This document shows positions 57,600 to 64,000 of a stretch of DNA of 64,000 nt, piece by piece. The first letter of the stretch is position 1. Each line of letters starts with the position of its first letter. The DNA is from Ramlibacter albus (GTDB taxonomy: Bacteria; Pseudomonadota; Gammaproteobacteria; Burkholderiales; Burkholderiaceae_C). Under the pieces are notes generated by a model, which was given only the letters and a program-made list of their open reading frames with translations, made no database searches and was not told the origin of the DNA. A program made the translations under genes and the position numbers. The DNA lies in contig NZ_JACORU010000003.1 of NCBI RefSeq assembly GCF_014297445.1, forward strand, positions 248,001-312,000, written 5' to 3'.

Positions 57600-57618
57600 G
57601 GGCAAAAGTATTGCCCAT
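57598..57618. promoter_or_regulatory. Inverted repeat at the XRE regulator start codon
   Basis: ATGGGCAA and TTGCCCAT are perfect 8-base arms separated by AAGTA. The left arm overlaps the regulator's ATG on the minus strand, so a bound protein would block initiation. No ribosome site is visible between the repeat and the ATG. Operator function is inferred from symmetry and position. Confidence 0.55.
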
Positions 57619-57714
57619 TGATACCGAGCGGCATATAGGTAGCAACCATCCAAACAGTCGGCGCCTGCGGGATTTTTGCCCCGACATTCACGGCTCCACC
57701 AGGAGACAAAGACC

Positions 57715-59052
57715 ATGAGCGCCACCGCAACCGCCCTGCCCACGCCGTTCGACGGCGCCGCGGCCCCCGCCGCCGACACCATCGACGCCACCTACCGCAA
57801 GCTCACATGGCGGCTGGTGCCCTTCCTCTTCCTCTGCTACGTGGTCGCCTTCCTCGACCGTATCAACATCGGCTACGCGCAGCTGCAGATGAAGCAGACG
57901 CTGCCGTTCAGCGACGCGGTGTACGGGCTCGGCGCCGGCATCTTCTTCCTCGGCTACTTCCTCTTCGAGGTGCCCAGCAACCTGATGCTCGCGAAGGTCG
58001 GCGCGCGCCGCACGCTGCTGCGCATCATGTTCTGCTGGGGCGTCGCCGCCTCCGCGATGATGTTCGTGAGCACGCCCACGATGTTCTACGTGCTGCGCTT
58101 CCTGCTCGGCGTGTTCGAGGCGGGCTTCTTCCCCGGCGTGCTGCTGTACCTCACGTACTGGTACCCCAACGCGCGCCGCGGCCGCATCATCGCGCTGTTC
58201 ATGACGGCCACCACCATCGCCGGTGTCGTCGCCGGCCCGCTGTCGGGCGGCATCATGAAGTACATGGACGGCATCAACGGCTGGGCCGGCTGGCAGTGGC
58301 TGTTCCTGGTGCAGGGCCTGCCGGCCAGCGTGCTGGGCGTGGCGGCGTACTTCTTCCTGCAGGACAAGCCGGAAGACGCGCGCTGGCTCACCGCCGAGGA
58401 AAAGGCCATCGTGCGCGGCCAGCTCGCGCAGGACCAGCAGGCCACCGCCTCGCACGGCTCGTTCTGGCAGCTGCTGCGCGACCCCAAGGTCTACGTGCTC
58501 TCGCTCATCTACTTCCTGCTGCTGGGCGCCGCCTACGCGATCATCTTCTGGGTGCCCACGGTCATTCGCAGCTGGGGCGTCACCGACATGCTGCAGATCG
58601 GCCTGTATGCGGCCATCCCGAACCTGATCGGCGCGGTCGCCATGGTGTTCGTCGGCCGCCATTCCGACGCGAAGATGGAGCGCCGCTGGCACCTCATTGC
58701 GTGCGTGCTGCTTGCCTCCGTCGGCATGCTGCTCACCGTGATGGCGAAGGGCGACCTCGTGCTGTCGCTCGCTTTCCTGTCGCTTGCCGTCGTCGGCGTC
58801 GCGTCCGCCACGCCCATCTTCTTCACGATCCCCACCGCCTACCTTTCGCCCGCATCGGCCGCGGCGGGCCTCGCCGTGATCAGCAGCCTGGGCAACCTGG
58901 GCGCGGCGGTGAGCCCGTCTCTCACGGGCCTGATCAGCGCGCGCACCGGCAACCCGCTGGACAGCATGTTCCTCGTCATCGCGCTGTACGCAGCGGTGGC
59001 TGCGATCGTGTGGCTGGCCGTGCCGGCGAAGATGCTGCGCAAGGCGGACTGA
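57715..59052 (+). CDS. ACS-family MFS transporter (anion:cation symporter)
   Basis: A 445-residue MFS protein: RLVPFLFLCYVVAFLDRINI at helix 1, GIFFLGYFLFEVPSNLMLAK and RFLLGVFEAGFFPGVLLYLT are ACS-family signatures (phthalate, tartrate, hexuronate and related symporters). The substrate is unknown; aromatic or organic acids are likeliest. A strong AGGAGACAAAG precedes the ATG. It is divergent from the XRE regulator and 13 bases upstream of the wax-ester synthase gene. Confidence 0.93.
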   Translation: MSATATALPTPFDGAAAPAADTIDATYRKLTWRLVPFLFLCYVVAFLDRINIGYAQLQMKQTLPFSDAVYGLGAGIFFLGYFLFEVPSNLMLAKVGARRTLLRIMFCWGVAASAMMFVSTPTMFYVLRFLLGVFEAGFFPGVLLYLTYWYPNARRGRIIALFMTATTIAGVVAGPLSGGIMKYMDGINGWAGWQWLFLVQGLPASVLGVAAYFFLQDKPEDARWLTAEEKAIVRGQLAQDQQATASHGSFWQLLRDPKVYVLSLIYFLLLGAAYAIIFWVPTVIRSWGVTDMLQIGLYAAIPNLIGAVAMVFVGRHSDAKMERRWHLIACVLLASVGMLLTVMAKGDLVLSLAFLSLAVVGVASATPIFFTIPTAYLSPASAAAGLAVISSLGNLGAAVSPSLTGLISARTGNPLDSMFLVIALYAAVAAIVWLAVPAKMLRKAD

Positions 59053-59065
59053 GGAGCACGCGGCC

Positions 59066-60640
59066 ATGCACCACCTCAGCGGCCTCGACGCCACCTTCCT
59101 GTACATCGAAACGCCGGAGATGCCCATGCACGTGGGCAGCTGCCACCTGTTCGACCTGCCCAAGGGCTACCGCGGCGACTTCCACGTCAACCTGCGCGAG
59201 CACATCGCCAGGCGCATGCACCTGGCGCCGCTGTTCACGCGCAAGCTGGCGCTCATGCCCTTCGAGCTGGCCAACCCCGTGTGGGTGGACGACGAGGACG
59301 TGGACCTGGACTACCACATCCGCCGCGTCTCGCTCGCGCGGCCGGGCACGATGCTGCAGCTGGAACAGATGATCGGGCGGCTGCACTCCAGCCTGCTCGA
59401 CCGCAGCCGCCCGCTGTGGGAGTTCTACGTGATCGAGGGCTTCCACACCGGGCAGGTGGCCTTCTACACCAAGATCCACCATGCCGCGATGGACGGCGCC
59501 GCGGGCGTGGCGCTCGGTCAGGCGGTGTTCGACCTCACGCCCGTGCCGCGCACGGTGAAGGCGCCGCGCGTCCGTGTGCGCACGAACCGCTACCAGCTTG
59601 GCATCGCGGAACTGGCGGGCGCGGCGCTGTCGAACAGCGCGCGCCAGTACGTCAAGCTGGCGAAGCTGCTGCCCGAGATGGGCCGCGCCGCGAAGGGCCT
59701 GCTCAAGCGCGAAGCGGGCACCGACGGCAAGAGCCGCTTCGTCGCGGCGAAGCAGTTCAAGCTCGGGCCGCGCACGCCGATCAACGGCGCGATCACCAAC
59801 CAGCGCTCGTTCGCCTCGGCGAGCCTGCCGCTCGGTGAGGTGAAAGAGATCACGGCCGCCACCGGCACCACCGTCAACGACGTGGTGCTGGCGCTGTGCG
59901 CGAGCGCGCTGCGCCGTTACCTCGCCGACGAGAACTTCCACCCGGCCAAGCCGCTCATCGCGGGTGTGCCCGTGAGCTTGCGCGAGGCGGGCAACACCGA
60001 CATGAACAACCAGGTGTCGATGATGCTCGTGGGCCTGGCCACGGACATCCGCGACCCGCTGGAGCGGCTGCAGGCCATCCGCGCCAATGCGCTGGCGGCC
60101 AAGGAGGTCAACGGCCGGATCAAGGCGGCGGTGCCCACCGACTTCCCGTCGTTCGGCGCGCCGTGGTTCATGAGCGGGCTGGCGTCCCTCTACGGTCGCT
60201 CTCGCCTCGCCAACGTGATCCCGCCCATTGCGAACGTGGCCATCTCCAACGTGCCCGGCTCGCCCGTGCCGCTGTACCTCACGGGCGCGCGCGTCGCGAC
60301 CTACATCCCGGTGTCGATCCCCGGCCACGGCGTGGGGCTGAACATCACGGTGCAAAGCTACGCGGGGCAGCTGGGCTTCGGCATCACGGCGTGCCGGCGT
60401 GCGGTGCCGGACCCGCAGTCGCTCGCCACCTACCTGCAGGGCGCGTTGGCCGAGCTGCTGGCGGCGGTGCGGGCGCCTGCGCGGGGTCGGCCGGCCGGCT
60501 ACGAGACGAGTCGCCCCGTCGAAGCGGCGGGTGCGATGGTCGCTTCGAGGCCCGCTGTGAAGCGCAGGAAGTCGGCCTCCATGCCGTCCGAAAAGATCAC
60601 GCCCGATTCGGGCATGCGCGAGCGCACGACGAGCGGGTGA
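59066..60640 (+). CDS. Wax ester synthase/diacylglycerol acyltransferase (WS/DGAT)
   Basis: A 524-residue bifunctional acyltransferase. It begins LSGLDATFLYIETPEMPMHV, and the catalytic motif is KIHHAAMDGAAG (HHxxxDG) near residue 139; NVPGSPVPLYLTGA is a conserved late block. It makes storage wax esters or triacylglycerol from acyl-CoA. The family normally ends near residue 470 (LAELLAAV); the last 50 or so residues are basic and low-complexity and read antisense to the convergent NAD-kinase-like gene over 142 bases. Confidence 0.92.
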   Translation: MHHLSGLDATFLYIETPEMPMHVGSCHLFDLPKGYRGDFHVNLREHIARRMHLAPLFTRKLALMPFELANPVWVDDEDVDLDYHIRRVSLARPGTMLQLEQMIGRLHSSLLDRSRPLWEFYVIEGFHTGQVAFYTKIHHAAMDGAAGVALGQAVFDLTPVPRTVKAPRVRVRTNRYQLGIAELAGAALSNSARQYVKLAKLLPEMGRAAKGLLKREAGTDGKSRFVAAKQFKLGPRTPINGAITNQRSFASASLPLGEVKEITAATGTTVNDVVLALCASALRRYLADENFHPAKPLIAGVPVSLREAGNTDMNNQVSMMLVGLATDIRDPLERLQAIRANALAAKEVNGRIKAAVPTDFPSFGAPWFMSGLASLYGRSRLANVIPPIANVAISNVPGSPVPLYLTGARVATYIPVSIPGHGVGLNITVQSYAGQLGFGITACRRAVPDPQSLATYLQGALAELLAAVRAPARGRPAGYETSRPVEAAGAMVASRPAVKRRKSASMPSEKITPDSGMRERTTSG

Positions 60641-61461
60641 CGGGCAGCGACGGTGCCATAGACCAAGGTTGCGGACGAGGTGCGGGTCGGGAAGGGCTCG
60701 CGCACCGCGAAGACGAGTTCCGGCGTGTCCCAGGGCAGCGCCTGCCAGGTGCCCAGCGTGGTGCCGGCGACCGAATGCGCAATCGCCATCGAGCCGGTGA
60801 CGATGCTCTTCATCCATGCGGTGGAACCCAGCCCCGTCGACACGATCAGGCCCGAGGACGACTGGAACTCCGTGTGCCCTTCGTGCGTGAGGTCGTAGAG
60901 CGCGGACGTGTGGCCGCGCGGGCCGATGAAGAGGTCGTTCACGGCGCGCAGCACCTGCCCGTCGGACATTCGGGCTTCGGCCATCGTCACGCTGCGCAAC
61001 GGCCGCCGGCCGGCTGCGACATCGGCGATCACCGCTTTCAGGTCCTGCGGACGGAAGGGCAGCAGCACGCCGTCCCAGCGCGAAGCTTCCGGGTTCACGC
61101 CAACGAGCGGCTGGCCGTCGAGGTACTTCATGGTGTTCGCGACCACGCCGTCCTGCCCGAGCGCCACGACGATGTCGTCCGGCGCGAAGACGAAGTTGGC
61201 GAGCAGCGTGCGGTCGATGGACTGCCAGCGGCCCCATTCCTGCAGCGTCGCGGTGGTTTGGCGCAGCGCGGCGGCATACGCTTCGCTTTCGCGCAGGTAG
61301 TCGCCGAAGTCGGCGCCGAGGGTTTCGACGTAGAACTTCGCCTGCCCTACGGTGTTGTGCCGCGCGACGAGTTCGTCGAGCCGCGTGCGGCGCGTGACCA
61401 GAACGACGCGCCGGTCACCGCTTGCGCTGCGCGCAGCATCCGCCTGCCGTGCGGTGTTCAT
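60499..61461 (-). CDS. NAD-kinase-like protein with altered motifs
   Basis: A 320-residue protein of the NAD kinase/diacylglycerol-kinase-like superfamily. Classical GGDGT appears as LGQDGVVANTMKYL, NE as AVNDLFIGPRG, and the ATP-binding STPTGSTAY as LIVSTGLGSTAWMKS. The changes, especially loss of one Gly, suggest altered substrate or a binding-only role. It follows the SPFH gene by ten bases and shares a promoter with it. Proximity to an NrtR regulator, which senses NAD metabolism, supports an NAD link (inference). Confidence 0.75.
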   Translation of the reverse strand: MNTARQADAARSASGDRRVVLVTRRTRLDELVARHNTVGQAKFYVETLGADFGDYLRESEAYAAALRQTTATLQEWGRWQSIDRTLLANFVFAPDDIVVALGQDGVVANTMKYLDGQPLVGVNPEASRWDGVLLPFRPQDLKAVIADVAAGRRPLRSVTMAEARMSDGQVLRAVNDLFIGPRGHTSALYDLTHEGHTEFQSSSGLIVSTGLGSTAWMKSIVTGSMAIAHSVAGTTLGTWQALPWDTPELVFAVREPFPTRTSSATLVYGTVAARHPLVVRSRMPESGVIFSDGMEADFLRFTAGLEATIAPAASTGRLVS

Positions 61462-61471
61462 GGCGGCCCTC

Positions 61472-62395
61472 TCAGTTCCGCGCCGCGGACGGCGGCGCTG
61501 CCATGAGCGTGCGCAGCAGGTCGGGCGACACATTGAGCTGCCCGATGCGCTCGGCCTTCTCGGCGATGCCGCCGAACGCCTGCGCGATCAGCTGGCCGGG
61601 CTGCATGCCCGCCGAAGCGAGCGCCTGCACGACGCGCGTGTCGGCCTTCTCGAAGGCTTCCATCACGGCGCGCACACGGTCGGCTTCGGCATCGGCGAGC
61701 GCGCGTGCATTCTCGATCTGCGAAGCGACGAGCTGCTTGCGGTTTTCCTCGAGGCCGATCTCGGTGGCGAGCTCGTGCTCGCGGATCGCGCGCTCATTGC
61801 GCACGGCCGCCATGCGGCGCTGGTAGATCGCGTCGTCCGCCGCCTTCAGGTGCGACTCGCGCGCCTCGGCTTCGAGGGCGCGGGCGATGTCGGGCGTGGG
61901 CTTGATGGCGACGATGGAGACGCCGAGCACTTCGAGGCCCAGCGCCTGGATCTCCGGCTGCGCGGCGAGCTGCTGCTGGGCGGCCCGCGCGATCATCGAC
62001 GACGAAACCAGCGCCTGCTTCAGCTCCAGCGCCTGCACGGCTTGCCGGATGATCACGTTCACCTGCATCACCACGCGCTCGCGCAGCCGCTGCGGGTCGT
62101 CGGAAACATAGGTCTTGCCGTCGGGCTTGACCGAGAAGTCCATCATCGCAGCGATGCGCTGCGGCTGGCCGACGCGGTACGTCACCTCGCCCTGCACCGT
62201 CACGCCCTGGAAGTCCGCGGTCGGCAGTTCCAGCATGAAGCCGGCGTCCTGGCTGGCAACGGGCACCGCCACCATCGTGCTGGTCGGCGAGAAGTAGTGG
62301 AAGGCCACGCCCGCGCCTTCGCGGACGATGCGCCCGCGGCGGAACTGCATCAGGTGCACGGTGGGCTGGCTCTTGATGAAACGGATGCCGAACAT
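61472..62395 (-). CDS. SPFH/Band 7 domain protein
   Basis: A 307-residue protein with a PHB domain (PTADFQGVTVQGEVTYRVGQ, QALELKQALVSSS) and a coiled-coil tail (ESHLKAADDAIYQRRM, EIGLEENRKQLVASQIENAR). No N-terminal transmembrane helix is present, unlike flotillins or HflC, so it is probably a soluble or peripheral oligomer. It is first in an operon with the NAD-kinase-like gene and divergent from nrtR across an 82-base gap with tandem repeats. Confidence 0.85.
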   Translation of the reverse strand: MFGIRFIKSQPTVHLMQFRRGRIVREGAGVAFHYFSPTSTMVAVPVASQDAGFMLELPTADFQGVTVQGEVTYRVGQPQRIAAMMDFSVKPDGKTYVSDDPQRLRERVVMQVNVIIRQAVQALELKQALVSSSMIARAAQQQLAAQPEIQALGLEVLGVSIVAIKPTPDIARALEAEARESHLKAADDAIYQRRMAAVRNERAIREHELATEIGLEENRKQLVASQIENARALADAEADRVRAVMEAFEKADTRVVQALASAGMQPGQLIAQAFGGIAEKAERIGQLNVSPDLLRTLMAAPPSAARN

Positions 62396-62416
62396 GGCGC
62401 TCTCCTTGCGTTTGGA

Positions 62417-62456
62417 GAGTTGTACTGAGCAACTCTCTTGAGTTGTATAGTACAAC
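62417..62456. promoter_or_regulatory. Tandem operator-like repeats between SPFH and NrtR genes
   Basis: Two 17-base elements 23 bases apart, GAGTTGTACTGAGCAAC and GAGTTGTATAGTACAAC, share their outer bases. The first is part of a longer symmetric GAGAGTTG-N7-CAACTCTC; the second contains GTTGTA-TAG-TACAAC. TATAGT (62446-62451) is a candidate -10 box for nrtR. They are likely NrtR binding sites controlling both directions. Confidence 0.65.
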
Positions 62457-62477
62457 CCGAATCGAGGAAGTCAAGCG

Positions 62478-63221
62478 ATGGCCGTGCGCAAAAGTGCCGC
62501 AAACCCCGGGAATTCCGCCGGAGTGACCGAGCGTCCGCTGGTCACCGTGGACGTGGCCATCTTCACCGTGCGCGATGACAGCCTGCAGGTGCTGCTGGTG
62601 CACCGCCCCTCCGTCGCCGGCGAGCCTTACCCCGGCCGCCCCGCGCTGCCCGGCGGCTTCGTCGACATCCGCCGCGACACCACGCTGCACGACTGCGCGC
62701 TGCGCAAGTTGAAGGAAAAGACCGGGCTCGCCGCGCCCTACCTCGAGCAGCTGGGGAGCTGGGGCGGCGCCAAGCGTGACCCGCGCGGCTGGTCGGCCAC
62801 GCACGCCTGGTTCGCGCTCGTGCCGCCGCCGGCCGACGACGAAGTGGACCCCGCGCCCGCCGAAGCCGAGTGGGTCGATGCCGAAGCCGCGCTCTCGCGC
62901 CGGCTGGCGTTCGACCACAACGAGATCCTCGCGGCCGCGCTCGCGCGCCTGCGCGCGAAGGTCGAGTACACGTCGCTGCCTGCGTTCCTGCTGGCGGAGC
63001 CTTTCACGTTGCCGCAGTTGCAGCGCATCTACGAAGTGGTGCTCGGCCGCGAGCTGGACAAGAGCGCATTCCGCAAGCGCATGCTCGATGCGGACTTCCT
63101 GCGCGAGACGGGTGCGGTCAGCGGTGCATCGGGGCGGGCGGCGCAGGGCTACCGCATCGCCGATCGCAGTGCGCCGGTGTACTTCCCCCGGCCCTTCAAG
63201 TCGGGCGAGCAGCTGGCCTAA
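62478..63221 (+). CDS. nrtR: NrtR-type Nudix transcription regulator
   Basis: A 247-residue protein with an N-terminal Nudix domain and C-terminal winged helix (FTLPQLQRIYEVVLGRELDK, FRKRMLDADFLRETG, YFPRPFK), the NrtR layout. The Nudix box LHDCALRKLKEKTGL keeps little of REUXEEXGU, so hydrolysis is probably lost; NrtR proteins bind ADP-ribose or related NAD products and release DNA. It is divergent from SPFH and the NAD-kinase-like gene. Confidence 0.88.
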   Translation: MAVRKSAANPGNSAGVTERPLVTVDVAIFTVRDDSLQVLLVHRPSVAGEPYPGRPALPGGFVDIRRDTTLHDCALRKLKEKTGLAAPYLEQLGSWGGAKRDPRGWSATHAWFALVPPPADDEVDPAPAEAEWVDAEAALSRRLAFDHNEILAAALARLRAKVEYTSLPAFLLAEPFTLPQLQRIYEVVLGRELDKSAFRKRMLDADFLRETGAVSGASGRAAQGYRIADRSAPVYFPRPFKSGEQLA

Positions 63222-63228
63222 GGACGCG

Positions 63229-64000
63229 ATGCCGCGCACGCCCCCGCATCGCCCCGCCAGCGTCACGCCGATGGCGTTCGCGCGCGCGATCGCGGACGCG
63301 TATCGCCGCCATGGGCGTGACCCGGCAGGCGCGCTCAAGCTCGCGCAGGTGACGCCCTCGCAGCTCGCCAAGCCGGATGCGCGCATCACCGCGCACCAGC
63401 TCGAAGTGCTCACGGCCGCCGCGATGCAGGAGCTGGACGACGAAGGCCTCGCCGCTTTCGAACGCAGGCTTCCGTGGGGCAGCTACGGCATGCTCGCGCG
63501 CGCCTCGCTCACCGCGCCGACGCTGGGCGTGGCGCTCAAGCGCTGGTGCCGCCACCACGGCCTGCTCACGGACAACCTGCGCATCGCCCTCGTGCAGTCC
63601 GGCGCCACCGCGTCCATGGCCATCGAAGAACACTGGGCCATCGAAGGCGATCTGCGCGAGCTGAACCTCGCCTTCCTGCTGCGCAACCTGCACGGGCTCG
63701 CGTGCTGGTACGTCGACTCGCGCATCCCGCTGCTGGAAACGCAACTGCCCTTCAGCGCGCCCTCGCACGCGGACGCCTACCGCTTCATGTTTCCCGGCCC
63801 GATCCGCTTCGATGCGCCGCGCGCGGAAATCCGCTTCGACGCGCGCTACCTCGCGCTGCCGCTGCGGCGCGACGAAAAGGCTCTGGCCGCAATGCTGCAG
63901 CGCGCGCTGCCCGTCACGGTGCTGCAGTACCGCCGCGACCGCCTGCTCGTGCGCCAGGTGCGGCAGGCGCTGGCCTCGCATCCCGAGGCCGCGCACAACG
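63229..64000 (+). CDS. AraC-family transcription regulator, N-terminal part
   Basis: The first 257 codons are present; the gene continues beyond the window. The visible part is the Arabinose_bd-type ligand domain (FERRLPWGSYGMLARASLTA, LGVALKRWCRHHGLL, ALLRRDEKAL-like LPLRRDEKALAAMLQRALP), seen in OruR/ArgR-like AraC regulators. The DNA-binding helix-turn-helix pair should lie past the end. It starts eight bases after the nrtR stop. Target unknown. Confidence 0.85.
   Translation, partial: MPRTPPHRPASVTPMAFARAIADAYRRHGRDPAGALKLAQVTPSQLAKPDARITAHQLEVLTAAAMQELDDEGLAAFERRLPWGSYGMLARASLTAPTLGVALKRWCRHHGLLTDNLRIALVQSGATASMAIEEHWAIEGDLRELNLAFLLRNLHGLACWYVDSRIPLLETQLPFSAPSHADAYRFMFPGPIRFDAPRAEIRFDARYLALPLRRDEKALAAMLQRALPVTVLQYRRDRLLVRQVRQALASHPEAAHN

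Overview
The window is strongly G+C-rich and densely coded, with most neighbouring genes overlapping by 1 or 4 bases. Gene order and content point to a betaproteobacterium of the order Burkholderiales, most likely Comamonadaceae (Ramlibacter/Variovorax-like). This rests on rplM-rpsI next to a bactofilin, erpA, anmK, an M23 peptidase and tyrS; ahcY under an S-adenosylhomocysteine (SAH) riboswitch and followed by tlyA and metF; paaABCDE behind a PaaR-type palindrome; and a leucine/isovalerate (liu/mcc) cluster. The genus is inference. I recognised no tRNA, rRNA, CRISPR array or insertion sequence, and no gap between genes exceeds about 300 bases.

0-13 kb: the end of a PhoH-like ATPase gene and ybeY; dtd and a cation efflux gene; a FixL/FixJ-type two-component pair followed by a secreted HbpS/GlcG-domain protein and a secreted ankyrin protein; tyrS; an M23 peptidase with anmK (cell-wall turnover); erpA, a bactofilin and a coiled-coil membrane protein; rpsI-rplM; rlmJ and a CAP-domain protein. 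13.4-17.1 kb: paaABCDE, the phenylacetyl-CoA epoxidase operon, with a 28-bp operator overlapping its promoter.

17.1-27.2 kb: a secreted protein; rlpA, metF, tlyA and ahcY as one operon read from a SAH riboswitch; an atypical coiled-coil gene of unknown function; a stand-alone ATP-dependent DNA ligase; a DUF433/PIN-like toxin-antitoxin-like pair; and an MFS exporter flanked by two related secreted proteins. 27.2-41.8 kb: prfC, a HAD phosphatase, two tandem class-I glutamine-amidotransferase-like hydrolases, a secreted hydrolase, a CadC-like regulator with TPR repeats, a DUF4148 protein, a 1940-residue UvrA with four ATPase modules, and a branched-chain amino-acid binding protein.

41.8-57.6 kb (nearly all minus strand): an MHS-family symporter with a 45-residue membrane partner; a ClpP-like periplasmic protein, a DsbA-fold isomerase, a DUF1289 protein and a YbaK-type deacylase; then mvaB, ghrA, mccA, liuC, an acyl-CoA dehydrogenase and mccB, which together would carry branched acyl-CoA to acetoacetate and acetyl-CoA. 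Inside this cluster, between ghrA and mvaB, sits a lower-G+C pair encoding an ABC-type AAA ATPase and a separate TOPRIM protein (DUF4276). It looks like an anti-phage module and is translationally fused to the mvaB start. This is the best candidate for an under-described system.

57.6-64 kb: an XRE-type regulator divergent from an ACS-family transporter; a wax-ester synthase/DGAT whose 3' end overlaps a gene on the other strand; and an SPFH protein with a degenerate NAD-kinase-like protein, divergent from an NrtR-type Nudix regulator across two tandem operator-like repeats. An AraC-family regulator is cut by the window end.
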